Origin: Aulostomus chinensis
Lineage: Eukaryota > Chordata > Actinopteri > Syngnathiformes > Aulostomidae
Assembly: GCA_037954235.1 (NCBI GenBank)
Contig: JBBMOA010000004.1
Coordinates: forward strand, 5,186,501 to 5,250,500
Length of the DNA stretch: 64,000 nt
Direction: 5' to 3'
Shown: one piece after another, positions 45,643 to 58,255 of the stretch
Position numbering within the stretch: position 1 is the first letter of the stretch
How the letters are laid out: each line of letters opens with the position of its first letter
The notes under the pieces: model-generated
Seen by the model: only the letters and a program-made list of their open reading frames with translations
The model's database searches: none
Told to the model about the DNA's origin: nothing
Translations under genes and position numbers: made by a program

Positions 45643-45743
45643 CACGCAGCGGGTCACACATTTCCCTACATATCGCTTTTGGCAGCTGCTCGCTACGAGG
45701 TTCCCTGAGACTCACTTGTATCTCCAGAAAGCAACATTTAGCA

Positions 45744-48700
45744 ATGGCTAACTACATCCACGTCCCCGACGAGGCTCCCGCTGTCCCAAAAATAGACGTG
45801 ACGGTGGACGAGAGCGACTACAGACCCGGTGCACTGAAGCTGATCAAGGAGCTGAGACCGAGCTGGAAGCCGTCCGAGGTCAAAATGAAGGTGCCGTTGA
45901 TTCACATTTTACACCAAACCGCTGGATCTCTACGGGTCCTCATCAGCCCGGCGTTAGCTAGCGCGCGCCGTCCGCACGTTAGAAGCTAATCCTGTGTTAG
46001 CGTCATAAGCGTCACTTGAAAATAGCTTTAACGATGACGCCACCGGGAGCTTAAAGCAGCTCCTTTAAACGGCGGTCGGCTTCCACGGACCGACCCGTGG
46101 CTCGGAATCTCCGCGGTGTGAATTATATTTTCTCCCTCAAAGCATCTGCGTCATACCAGTTAAAGATCAAACAGTGGGAGTTACTTCCCGCTTTTGGCGT
46201 AGCCACCAATTCTGCATTGCTGGAGCTACGCCTTACACTTAACCCAGTCTGTGTACGTATGCAGCGCACGAACTGCGTGGAGGTGCGTGGTTCATGACAT
46301 TGAATAGTTTTAATGCGGTTAGGAAAAATGAGAAGAACCTCAAGTCGCGATAGAGACTCCTAGAAACTTCTGGAAGCGACACAGGAAAGTAAATTACGGA
46401 ATGATGGGCGTTTTGACGTGCTGTGGATCAAAAGATGCAGTTTAAAATGAGCACACAGCTCATCTTGGAGAAGCAGGGCATCACATCAGCTGTAATACTT
46501 CTGTATGGGTGGTAACAGAAGGAAAATTTCCCTCTCTCGTGACAGAGTGAGTGTGAGTGTTTGTGTGTGTGTGTGGCAGGGGGGGCGGGTGGCTCGGCCG
46601 GGTAAACACAGGGGCTGGTCACCTGCTCTGACACCCTTCCCTATATTCATCAATGAGGCCAAACTGGAAACTCAGCAAATGCCGCCTCCTCATGCAAAAT
46701 AAAATTCCTGACAGTCCAGTCATTCCCAGTCGATCCCTGATAGAGTGAACAATTAGGACTGGTATGTTGGGACCTCCCACCTCTCCACACAAATGTTCCC
46801 AGCCTCACAACAGAGACGGTTCAGCCTGAGTCGAGCCCCGGGTTTTAATGGCTGTGTACATTCCTCTTCTGGCTCTTGTTAGGCAGAATCCGACACATCC
46901 AAGATGTTATGTAACCCTCTAAACAATGTAGGTTTTCATGCACGGCACTTTAATAGCATTGTGGAGGACGGTCCCACTGTCCTTTTAAAAAGCAGCAGCT
47001 GTAATGTGAGATTGTTTGTCCTGGACAAAATGTGCTCTTCATTCTAATTCTCTTTACTCCCCTTTTGATTTGTCGCTGCAGTTCTTCACTGACGGGATCA
47101 CCAACAAGCTGCTGGGCTGCTATGTGGGTATGGTCATGCAGGATGTGGTTCTGGTTCGTATTTATGGCAACAAAACAGAACTTTTGGTGGACCGGGAGAA
47201 CGAGGTGAAAAGTTTCCGAGTGCTACACGCGCACCGCTGTGCCCCGCGCCTGTACTGCACCTTCAACAACGGTCTGTGTTACGAGTTCCTGCAAGGAACC
47301 GCCCTGGAGCCAGAACACATTCGCAGCCAACCTGTCTTCAGGTAAAAACGACCTGATGCGTATCAGAGTTTCAAGGAGGCTGTCTCCACCAACTATCTGC
47401 TACATGGCCAAGTTTCCTCAACATTGTTAGCCTTTTCGATGCAGCCAAAATCTGAGTTTAAGCACAACATTTATTCATTTCATCATTAAATGTGACATTT
47501 TTCTTATTGTGTAATAAGAATTTTTTTCTCAAATTGGACTTTTGCTTTACTTTGTTGCTCTGAAATCATTTAGCATTTTTTGTTCTCTGTGTTTTAGGAG
47601 CCAGTGCTGACTAACTGTGACATTTAAGAAATGAAATGTTGGAATTGTGTTTGTAGATGTTATTAAATGACAAACACACCGGGATGTGAAGCCCTGCTAA
47701 CACCCCGCTGCCCTCTGTCCTCGCTCCCCTGCAGGCTTATCGCCCGGCAGCTAGCTAAGTACCACGCCATCCATGCCCACAATGGTTGGGTGCCCCAGTC
47801 TGACCTGTGGCTGAAGATGGGCAAGTACTTCGCTCTCATCCCCAAGTACCTCAAGGACCCCGAACAGAATGCAAGGTGAGAGTAGAGAAGAACGGTCGCT
47901 GTAATCTGCCACATAAGGTCAAACACATGATCAGGGGCTTGAAATAATCCAAAATCCAGACCTAATTGCATTTATGGGTCATTTTGATTATGAGTAATAT
48001 GTTGGAATAGCTCAAAGCAGCTGAGATTTTTCCATTATCCCCACGTGGAGCCGTGACCTCTGCCCCCTCTATCAGTGAGTCACAAATGATCTAAGCAGTT
48101 CCACGTGCACCATCAATAAAAATGTCTCCCGCATCCGAGGACGTATGTAGAGTTCCTTTGTATAATGGAAGCAAGAGTGACTTCACTTTACGACTGCTGT
48201 TCCTGTAAAACAAGATTCTTAATCACATGGAAAAATTTAGTGCTCTCTGCCGGTGGCGAGGCTGTCGCACTGCAGTGAAGGAGCTCAGTCTCTTATTTTC
48301 CAAAGCTAAGCATACAAGTGAGAACATGAAATTGTTCCTGCGTTAGTTAAGTGTTTTTGGCCCACTCACTCTTGCCACGCCCAGTCAGTTGTTTCTGTGT
48401 CGTTTTGTTGACTTGCCCCCTGCTGTTTTATGCCTGTAACTGCACACAAACGCAGAGCAGTTTCAGAGAGCAGGAGTTAACTTAGGCGTGAAGGGACTTC
48501 CCGTACAAGGGTGTGTTGAACGAGGTAGCGACTTCTGAGTAGTATGAGGGTTGCTTCATTTTCCCCGCCCCCAAAGGATGGTAGAGACGAATATACACCT
48601 GGACGATTGAGCGTGACAAAAGGTGTCTGTATAACGCGTGACGTCGCAGCACGACAAGGACCACACGTCGAACCTACAGCTGAAGGTGCGAACTTGACTG

Positions 48701-51700
48701 CAGATCAGGGCAGTCGTGCTCGGGTCACTGAGCCAGGTGTGAACATACCCTATCGTTCTCCCTGACACACCTCCACACGTAAGCCTGGTAGAGCTTGATT
48801 GACTGTAACATTTGCCTTCGTGTTGGCGCCAAAGACTCCAAAACAAACAATGAGTTTATGGGCAGATGATTTCCATGGAGGCCACCCAGATATGATCATT
48901 GTCGGAGAAACAATGAGAGGTGCTGAGTCAGCCACCCACACTGGCCTACAGCTTCTTGTGTAAGACATCAAAGATGACCTGGAGGAAAACTTGACCTCAT
49001 TACCAAAGTTGAAAGTGACCTGAAACGCTCACTCTCACTTGTGATATTTAGCCACACGAATCCCAGTTCTCATTTTGATGAAATTACTGTAACATTTACC
49101 TGGCACAGACGCGCTGTAACGAGAAGTACACCGTCTCAGGAAGGGAGACACACTCGTTCACCTACGAGCATGACAGGCGGCGTCAATGATCGTCTGGATA
49201 CAAGCTTCCTTTGGCATTTAACAAATTCAGCCTGCTCTTATCAGTCCGGCCTCAGGTTTGCTTCGGGTTCATCTCACTCAGGAACGTCCTGGCAGAAAGG
49301 AAATCCGGACCACACCCGTGTGTTTAAACTCCCACATCCGTTGATGCTCAGCTAACTTTTGACACCCCCCCCCCCCCCAGGTTGAACCGGGAGGTGCCCA
49401 GCCCGCGGTGCCTCCGGGACGAGCTGGTGTGGCTCCAGCAGAGCTTGTCAGTGCTGGGTTCCCCCGTAGTTCTTTGCCACAATGACCTGCTCTGCAAAAA
49501 CATCATCTATAACCAGGAGTCAGGTGAGTGTTGACTGCTCAAGTGTAGTCGTAGGCATTGTTGTGTGACTGAATTGTGTTGCATTGGCCAGTGTGTGCAT
49601 TGGGCTGCAGGTGTAGAATGATCAGACGAGAATGCACCTCTGGAACATTGAGTTTTCAGCTGAAATTAGACAAACACAGCACAAATGGGCTATTTGACTG
49701 ATGCTAATGGAGGTTTTGATCACGTTGTTTCTACCTGCTACTTTTCAGTTTTACTTTTTTTTTTTTTTTTAGATTTCTGTCTGTAGCAAGTATGTATTTA
49801 AGACACTCCGAGAAGCCTTTTGCTCATTTGACATTTTGTCTGTCATTCTAAACCTGCTGGAAATTTGATTCTTCCATTTTCAGCCTGAACAAACAATGTT
49901 AATGCATCCTATTGCTAGCACATGTTTCTGGTGCTTTAGCCGTATTGCCATTCTTTTGATGGTAAGAATGTCAAGCAACCCTAGTGTGCATTTACTTTGA
50001 GCGCCGTATGATACCAGTCACACTGTTGTAGGGGAGGAGTGGCGGTGTAATCGAGTGAGAACGAAGGGGTGAAAGAGGCGAGTACGGGGGTATTCTGTAT
50101 GTGGGAGGTGGGGTTTAAGAGCTGTCAGCCCCCTCGTCACCAAAGGACGAGGGGCGGGGCCCTTCTCATAGCTCCTTGTGTCTAGCCTTTCTCCCCTAGG
50201 ACTGACAGCCGAGGCTGTGGCTGCCCTGCCCCGCCCTGCCCTGCCCTGGGGAGGCAATGGAGGGAGACAAACCGCACGCACAGTCGGCTCTGAGGGCCCC
50301 CCGCGTAGTCCGCTCAGGCTAATCGGGATGAGTTCATGGCACCCTCACCCTCCAATGCTACTCGGCCATAAGTTGTCCCTCTGACATCTTAATGCTAGGC
50401 TTGTCGCGATGCTGGTGATAACACATATTTTTATCATTTGCACTTGCTGTGAGTCACTCTGAGCGCCAGCTTCAATGTAAATCTAATCACTTTTCCATTG
50501 CTAGCCAATTCATCGAAGCTAAAACATGCTTCTGCAAAACTTCAGGAGAGTATCAACACATAAGTGCACTGGGTGGCAGTCGCTCCACCGGAGGAGTCCG
50601 ATTTCACACATGCTGAACCGGTTTGCATGCCAAACAAGGTGCTGTGAACCCGCCTCCATCTCTCCAAATGCAGACTTGACAAATTACAATTACTGTTAAA
50701 AGATGATGTCAATTTCTCTCCTACAGACATGTTCATGTTTGAGCACGGTTTGCAGAATCATGTTTCAAGCTTCGGTTAGCCCACTTATCGGACCTTCTGT
50801 TTGGAAAATATCGATTGAGAGCCAGAACAGAGAGGAATTTCCTCATGTGTAATCACCAATTTATAGCCTGGACCTACAAATGACAATCCTGGAACTGACA
50901 CCACAATAGAATCCAATTAGTTCCAAGACATAATTATTACGTTTCTGACTGCGCCCACTCAAGCTGTCTAAACTGTCGCCAAACCCTGTCGCACCCTGCT
51001 CATGCAGCCTTCTGTTGAATTTTGGGGGGGGGTAGAGCTGTAAAGAGACTTCACAGCTACCATGCTGCTTCCTGTCATTTCTGCTCAGCTGTATGTGCTG
51101 AGTTAAAACCCTTCTCTCAGCCAAGCACAGAGGCCACCACTTCCTGTATCCTTACAACCACATTGGAAGCATTTCAGTGTCTGTTTTTCTAAAACACGAT
51201 TTCAAAAACATTCTCTTAAAAAGTGCTGGATTATTTGCTTCTTTCTTGTTGTCCCCCTCCCCTCCCCCCTGCCCTTCTCACTTCTTGCTTCACTTTTTCA
51301 TGTTTGTAAGGGGGAAAGCATGCCTTTCATTTGGTCCCTGGGGCCACAAAATGTGCTGCTCAGCAGCCAGCGGGAAACTTCTCAAAGATTTTGTCATTTG
51401 CAGAGGCAAGACGTGTCACGCTATGGGGTTCATATTGGACCAATGAGAAGGGAGCATCGGAGGGGAGTGTTGTGAGAAGGGGAAGTGAGGTTGCATGTTC
51501 AAGGGGGGAAAAATAGGAGGAGTGGAAGTCTGGCAGCACTGCCTGATGTTTCGACATTTTGCGTGAGAGCAAGAGTGGATACAAGGCAAATGTGTCAGTG
51601 AGAGAGTGAGCATGTGTGAAAGATGTTTGCCCCAACCTTTTCATCTGCTGCACAGGGGGGCTATAGCCACTGCCTGGAGGGGTTCAGTTGTGTCCCGCTA

Positions 51701-54700
51701 GGACCCACACGCCGGCTGGTAACCCACCTCAAAGTGTCTTTCTCTGTAGACCTCAAAAACTAATGTTCCCTGTGTTAGGCCCCAAAAGAACGCCCTAAAG
51801 TTAAAGAGTCAGTCCATTTGATTGAGTAGATTCTTCAGAATTCTGACTGATGCACCACCGGGGCTTGTTGAAGCAAGGGTTTGTATTTTGAGATGGTGTG
51901 AGTTGTGTACCTCACATTATCAGTGGCCTACAAATACAACCACACAGCAACACATTGTTTGACCTTGTCTCTCCAGTCGCCCGCATCAGACGTGTCATCT
52001 GTTAAACGCAGGGCGTGAATCTCCAGACGCCTCAGTCGCCGCCGCGCTGCTTCGTGGATCACAGCTGCGTTGCGTTGGACATTTTAGTAATGATTTCAGA
52101 TGACTTCTTTTAAAAAGAACAGACAAATTACCAAAATGTACAGGAGTCGCCCGGTCAAAGTCAGATCGAGACAAAAGTTGTCACAAAATAAGCGGCACTC
52201 CTTTGACTTACAGAGCACAAAGTGGTCGTCCGTCACATGTGCGTAGCCCCGCTGCTCCTTGAAGTCTTTGGACCAGTCGGGTATGTGTTGCTTGGCCAAG
52301 TTTGACGTTTCAAGTCCCTCCTCGTTGAGCAACTATCAAAAAAAAAAAAAAACTGGTCAGAGAGGCAGAGCGCTGCAACACCCCCTCGCTGTCACGCGCT
52401 CGGGAAATATGATTTCCATCAGCCGTTTAACACTAATGTCCAGGAGCGGGTTGTGGAGTTTCAGTTACTGCCTCATTTCTGTCAAACATTAATATTTCTG
52501 CAGTGAGTCACATCTCTTAAAATAGATCTTCATTCACACACACAGACCGCTTTAGTCCGACGCATGAGTGGCTAGAAGGACAGTAGACCTACAGTCTAAA
52601 ACCTTGGCTGACTTCTACCCCACAAAAACCAAATGGCTACAAATCCTTTTTGCTGTTGTTGTGGTTTGAATACCAATTCCCACACCTCTGTTTTTACTAA
52701 TAATTGATGGTTGTGTGTACGTGGAGACACGGCCCCCAGGCTGTAGCCTCAACTCCTGACACACAGCACAGGCGACTCAAGCTCTTTGTGAGTTTCAGTT
52801 CATGAAAGTTAAACATATACCCTTTTTCACACTGAAACGTGGGTCAACACGGGTTTTTGGACCCGCGTTTGCTCGGCATGAGGGCGCATTCAAGCTTCCA
52901 GAAGACCCGGGTCTGAACTCCCGCTGTGAGGTCTGCGTGCCTGTGTTTTTCTCTCTCGTATGTCATCGCGCTGACAACGTCATCATTACACATAAATGTG
53001 CGCCGGAACACCGAGAGGTAAACAAACAACAACGTGGACGTTGTCGAGTTGAACGTTAGCGTTGTCGTTGCGTGCGTTGCAATGTCGTCTTTTTGCTTTG
53101 ATTGAAAAATGTCCGTGTGCTCATGCAGCGAAGGAGGATGGCGTTTTTGGCTCGTCTGGAAGGGAGCCGAAGAAGCTACAGGCGAAGCCTGACAGGCGGC
53201 GCAGTGCCAAAATCAGAATGTGACAGGAAGGTCGCGTTAAACCAGAGATGATGCGGGTTGCCTTTTTCACACCGCAGGTGAGCCGAGCCGCTGAACACCC
53301 AGGCTGCTTGGCGAGTCGGTTGACGCGGGTCGAAATGCCGAGTCGACTCTTTCAGAGTGCCGAAAAACCCGCGTTTTTGGTGCAGCATGAAAGCGGCTAT
53401 AAGTTAGGTTTAGTGAATATAAGAAGCTCGAAAGTGATGGTATGAGGCAGAGCTGTCGCAGGCAGGCTCATGGCACGTTCCGCTGCAGACTCCGGTGCAA
53501 GGATACGGCTGTGACGTCACCCCTTTGATTTGTACTTGTGCATCAAATCAACTGTAGGTGCGCGTCGATCCAACTCAAGTGTCAATCAAGCACTAACCTG
53601 CTGCACTGAATCAAGGAATTATACAACCAGATCCCGAGGGCATAAAGCAATGTGTTGTTGTGCGATTTCTTTTGCAACTCACTGTTCTTGTTCTGTTACC
53701 ATCTTCCTGGTTCTGCTCCATTTTCATTTCTTCAAAAATAACTTTGGCTTTTCTCCGTTTGCTGTGCATGTGTTCTAAACAATGCCTGCCATTCCTTATT
53801 TTCACTTTTAGTTTTGCCAGTGCTGAAAGGGTCCAATCGGGCTTTGAACGTATTTTCATCTCTGCTAATGCATTCTCACTGTTCATGGTTTAGTGGAAAA
53901 AACATTGTTGAACTCTCCTAGATGATCTGAACTTCCTGTCTCATCCCTTTGTGTTGACTCTGCTGCCCTAAACCTGTGAAGGAAGGGTTTGCCTTTGTAT
54001 ATTTTCAGAATAATATCCTAGAGTCTCTCTCTCTCTCTTGATTCCCTTTACCTGCGTCAGTAACTTGCTCTTCTCAAAATGCAAACTCTTACTCCCTGCT
54101 CCCAGAATCGGCCGATTAGCCAGCCAATCCAGTTAGAGAGCAACAAAGCTACAACTACAGTATCAACTACAAAGCCTTGACATTCTGAGTTATCAAAGGA
54201 AAAACACAACTTAATCATTTCATGTCTGCTGCCTGTGTCTCTGCCTAAACAACGCTGCTTCTCTTTCCAGGAAATGTAAAGTTCATTGACTACGAGTACG
54301 CTGGGTACAATTACCAAGCCTACGACATTGGGAACCATTTCAATGAGTTTGCTGGTGAGAACAACTTGTGCATCATCCATAAATATACACACGTGTTTGT
54401 GTTGAGCCTTGAATGCACTTGGTTCGCTTGTTTGTTTCCTCAGGCCTGAATGAAGTGGATTATAGTCGCTATCCAGAACGAGCCTTTCAGCTGGAGTGGC
54501 TGCGTTCATACCTGGAAGCCTACAAGGAGCACAAAGGCCAGAGCAGCGAGGTGACCGACGCAGAAGTGGAGACTCTTTACATTCAAGTCAACCGATTTAC
54601 CCTGGTAAGCACAGCACCGACCACAGGAGCTCACACCTGCACCTGCTGCAAGCCCTCTACTACCGCCGTGTGTTGTGCTCAGCTGTTGTGTCAGCAAACT

Positions 54701-55324
54701 CCAGTTACGATCTGATGTAGATTAACACAAGGATGTGGGTTTAAACCCGCACCACCTGCTCTGTGAGCATGCAACCCTTTATTTTTGTGGGCGGGGCTCC
54801 TGAGGACAACTGGTAAACCTTGTGAGGCCCAGTAGCTCCTGTGAGACGCTTATTTACTGTCGGGCATGGAGGATGGGCTTGTGATTCAATTGCGTTTCTA
54901 TGTCAGCAGTCGTCGTTGCCATAGGGTTTCTGCTGGCTTTGCAGCAGCTCCAGCAGGTTCTCTGTTAATTAGAAATGCATGTGCTTTTACACGGTGAGCA
55001 CATACTTATCTTAACCGCCTCTCCTCTCGGTCCTCCTCGCCCAGGCGTCTCATTTCTTCTGGGCCCTCTGGGCTCTGATTCAGGCCAAGTTCTCCACCAT
55101 TGATTTTGACTTCTTGGGGTAAGTTCACACTTGATCATCAATTGGTAATCGCATGTTGTGAGAACAAGATGTTCTGCAAGTGCACTGTGTTCAAACTGAC
55201 CGTTTTTGTGTCATACATGCGCTTTGTGTTGTTGCTCATCTCTCACACCAGATACGCAGTCCTGCGCTTCAACCAGTACTTCAAGATGAAACCAGAGGCG
55301 GCTCTGCTGCACTTACCGGAATAA
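45744..55324 (+). CDS. etnk1: etnk1: ethanolamine kinase 1 (complete, 8 coding exons)
   Basis: Phosphorylates ethanolamine with ATP, the first step of the CDP-ethanolamine (Kennedy) route to phosphatidylethanolamine; cytosolic. Exons: 45744-45890, 47082-47341, 47735-47875, 49381-49523, 54271-54354, 54444-54604, 55045-55118, 55252-55324; phases agree, 360 aa, matching the shorter human form that begins MANYIHVP. Choline/ethanolamine kinase motifs: FFTDGITNKLLGCYVG near 50-65, LVRIYGNKTE, HAIHAHNGW at about 146-154, the catalytic Brenner motif HNDLLCKNII at 216-225, IDYEYAGYNYQAYD from 236, and C-terminal FNQYFKMKPE. By counting I align His151-Asn152 with human His243-Asn244, the leukaemia hot spot. 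Intron 4 is 4.7 kb and carries a foldback-type element and a hairpin. The acceptor of exon 4 has a tract of 14 consecutive C. The frame is open for 48 codons upstream of the ATG but has no upstream ATG in that frame. Confidence 0.97.
50121..50209 (+). other. GC-rich segment with nested inverted repeats in etnk1 intron 4
   Basis: Inner perfect 9-bp stem CCCCTCGTC (50130-50138) and GACGAGGGG (50146-50154) around a 7-base loop. An outer 8-bp stem is formed by GCTGTCAG (50121-50128) and CTGACAGC (50202-50209). The area 50080-50330 is clearly GC-richer than the flanks and contains CCCTGCCC repeats. Confidence 0.5.
52817..53400. mobile_element. Candidate non-autonomous DNA transposon (MITE-like) in etnk1 intron 4
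   Basis: Left end ATACCCTTTTTCACACTG and right end, read on the other strand, ATAGCCGCTTTCATGCTG agree at 13 of 18 positions, giving imperfect terminal inverted repeats. Subterminal blocks CGGGTTTTT and GACCCGCGT also recur in inverted form. There is no transposase ORF in the 584 bases. A target duplication could not be fixed. The superfamily is uncertain. Confidence 0.5.
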
Positions 55325-56042
55325 AAGCCCCCACCCCCACCCTTCATCCTCTCTTTCTCCTACTCCCTTTGCCTTCCACCCTGCTCTGTGCCTCTTGTGA
55401 TGATTGTGGAGCGCCCTCTGGGGGTTCATGTAGGGAAGAGCCACGCAGAGAGTTTGTCCTGTTCAGTGCCTACGGGTCTTCTTTCCACGTCTTTACCTCT
55501 ACAGATCGAACGGACCAGTTTCTATCCATAGTCTGCAGTCTTGTCAGGCAGGAGGGAGTCCCAGCCGTGTGTGAAGAACAGACTTAAAACCTGCTATAAT
55601 GTGAAGGCTACGTGGCTAAATTTATTGGTTGCTCAAAATATGTGAGGATATCAAACATAGTATCACTCACTATAAATGGGAAGACGGGGAAGAACTTACC
55701 CCCAACCAGCTCCATGATTGACAGGTTCCCCAAACACTAATGTAATTGGCAGCAACACCTTTGTAGTCACTCATATGGACGCTTGTTGAGAGCCAGCCCC
55801 AATTTATAATGGAAGCAATACAAACCCTACTTTTGTTTCTTGAGAAAGCAAGTGGGTGGGGGGGGTTTGGGGTGGGGTTGTGGGGGGGGCTTTAATGTCA
55901 AGACGGAAAGGCCAGTGCTGTCCCTAGAGTTCCATGAGCCACCACAAGCAAGAAGGCTTGTGGGCTGCCATGTGACTCTTGTTTTCACCCATATTTTCCC
56001 GGACTGTGCTGGAGAGCTGCCACAGTCGTCATTGTTGCAGTG

Positions 56043-56094
<52 letters not shown>
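56043..56094 (+). repeat. (GT)n microsatellite in the putative etnk1 3' UTR
   Basis: About 26 GT units, uninterrupted. Confidence 0.95.
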
Positions 56095-56097
<3 letters not shown>

Positions 56098-57927
56098 GGC
56101 TTTCTTGGTTGAAGGTAGAAACATGGAATTGTGTTTACATGCCCCCCCCCCCCAGTTCTATATATAGTTGTATATCACTGATCTGTCATTATTGTTCCCA
56201 CCCCTGGAGGAACACTTGCATCTCACTGTAATTGAACATTCCGTGTTCATAATGCTAGACTGGGAAATGTAGTTCACATCGTTGAGTTGGAACATTCTTC
56301 ACTGTGATGATGTCAGCTGTAAGCCATGTTGCACTAGACCAAACCATATCATGGAACTCATCTTTCAAATCTGAAGGAAAAAAATCCTGCTTTTCGGGCT
56401 TTATGAGCTCGGAACCATTTTCTGTACGTGGAAGGCTTTAAAATGGCCTGGAAGGTTGTTAGCTGTAGGTGTTTAAACGCAAGGTTGCAGAGAAGTTCAG
56501 GGGGAGAAGAATGTGATGTTGGTGAAGCTGCGTTTCGTTAGAAGGTGTAATGAAAGCCAGCTGTTTGTCCGACCTGAGGAGGCGCCTGTGGAAACAAAAA
56601 AAAAACAACAACAAATGACTCACTTTGAAAGTAGAACGGCACAACACAAACCTCCACCAAGACCAATTTGAAATACAAAAACGCTATTTTCTGCTTACAG
56701 ATCTGCTCTTCTTCCCTGGCACATTCTACTCTTCCTCATAAAACTTGACCCAGTAGTTTTCACAGCCAGACACGGGTGAAACAAACCTCCTTTGTGGATG
56801 TTACTATTGTGAAATGTTTAATTTGGTTCAGGAGGCCTTTAAAAAACTAAGACAAGATGAATGTCTTGGTTACTTAAACAAGCCGACACCAAAGTTCTGT
56901 TTTCTGCTTGTACATAACGCACACACTATCATTCTTCCATGTAGAGAGAGTCAGGGCAGCGCGACTTTAAAAAAAAAAAAAAAGATAGTTTTTTATACTT
57001 ATTTAAATGTGTAAAGGTTTTTGGAGAGTGCAGATGTTTGCTGGTGCAATAATAGAAGATTCTTGGGCAAATACATTTTGAAGAATTGAGCTTCCCGAGC
57101 TATTTAAACATGCAAATTGGGGTGTTACTCCAAAACAAGTTACCTCAGTACAGGTTTGCCCAAAGGCTCTGCTGTAAGAAGTGTACTACACTATGTGAGG
57201 AGACCAATACTGACGAACTGGATTATCAGCGGCTGTCCCACTGCACTGCTGATCTACCCTGAGCAGAAGAGTAGACACTCAAGTGTTAGTTTGCCAGTGT
57301 GCCTGTACGTACGCTCTTATCTTGTACTTAATGGTTTGGAGTTCGAAGGTAGGACCTGTTACTTCTCTTCTGTCTTTCAATTAGTGTTATGCGTCTTTCA
57401 CAAATTTAAGATTTTTTTTTTTTTTTTTGTTAAGTAGCTTAAATCAGCCCTAATATTGAAATCTATGTACATTTGCTTTTAAGAATATGTAAAAGCTTTC
57501 ATAAAAAGTGCACTTGATGGCAAACGGTTTTCATGTCCCTTGGCAGTTGCGGGAGGAGTGTGGAGGCTGTAAATGTTTACTCGTCACCCGTAAATCAGTG
57601 CAGATAGTTTAGTCCTACTGCCGCATCATCACAAATACCAGACACTGCATATCGGCTTCATCTCTCCATCGTAGGAGAACGTGCTTTTCACTGTACATCA
57701 ACAATCACTGTACCGCTTGGAACTTGAACCCGAAGCATGTTTGAACTCTGTAAAGAAACCTGTCTGTTTTCTGTGGCCACTCTAGTATATGTTTATATGT
57801 ACAGTAAATGTAATTATATCTTTGCTTGTTCTCAAATTTTGGTTATTTTTTTTAAAAGCTGTATTAAAGTAGAGGGTAAGAGGTGAAATGAAAAAGTGAC
57901 TTTCAATACTGTAAACATGCTTTCAGA

Positions 57928-57933
57928 AATAAA
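57928..57933 (+). promoter_or_regulatory. etnk1: Candidate etnk1 polyadenylation signal
   Basis: AATAAA in TTTCAGAAATAAAGTCTATT, followed within 35 bases by TGTCGTCTGTG, a GU-rich downstream element. Confidence 0.6.
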
Positions 57934-58104
57934 GTCTATTTTACCCTTATCTATGTCGTCTGTGCATTTTGGCATTTAATAAAAGGGAAAAAAAAAAATC
58001 CCTGAAATTAAAACTGTTAAAAGAAAAAAAAAATCACTAGTTGTACCCCAAAGTGAGTAATACTCCATGAAAGCTACTGCATTTTTTTTTTTTTTTTTTT
58101 TAAC

Positions 58105-58255
58105 CTCCATCCATTTTCTACCTCTTGTCCTGTTAAGGGTTGCAGGTGGGTGGAGCCTATCCCAGCAGCCTTCAGGTGAGAGGCCAGGGCAGGGCCAACA
58201 CATGTAGACAGACAACCATTGGCTCTCCCAGCCACGCCTACGGTCAATTTAAAGG
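58105..58255 (-). mobile_element. Short retroposon copy E, minus orientation, partial
   Basis: From CCTCCATCCATTTTCTACC to GCCACGCCTACGGTCAATTT it matches the 3' part of the copies at 18298 and 25430 on the opposite strand, preceded by a T-run. It lies just past the etnk1 poly-A signal. Confidence 0.75.

Larger units (their letters stand above)
55325..57950 (+). other. etnk1: etnk1 3' UTR (long)
   Basis: No ORF is credible after the stop codon, and the first AATAAA in a good setting with a downstream T/GT-rich stretch is at 57928. A UTR of about 2.6 kb would fit this gene, which has a long 3' UTR in mammals. It includes a (GT)n tract (56043-56094), a C-run near 56142 and T-runs near 57411. 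Earlier polyadenylation cannot be excluded. Confidence 0.55.

Noticed and set aside
54057..54509. 150-codon minus-strand ORF over etnk1 exons 5-6
   Set aside because: Antisense shadow of etnk1 coding sequence; no family match.
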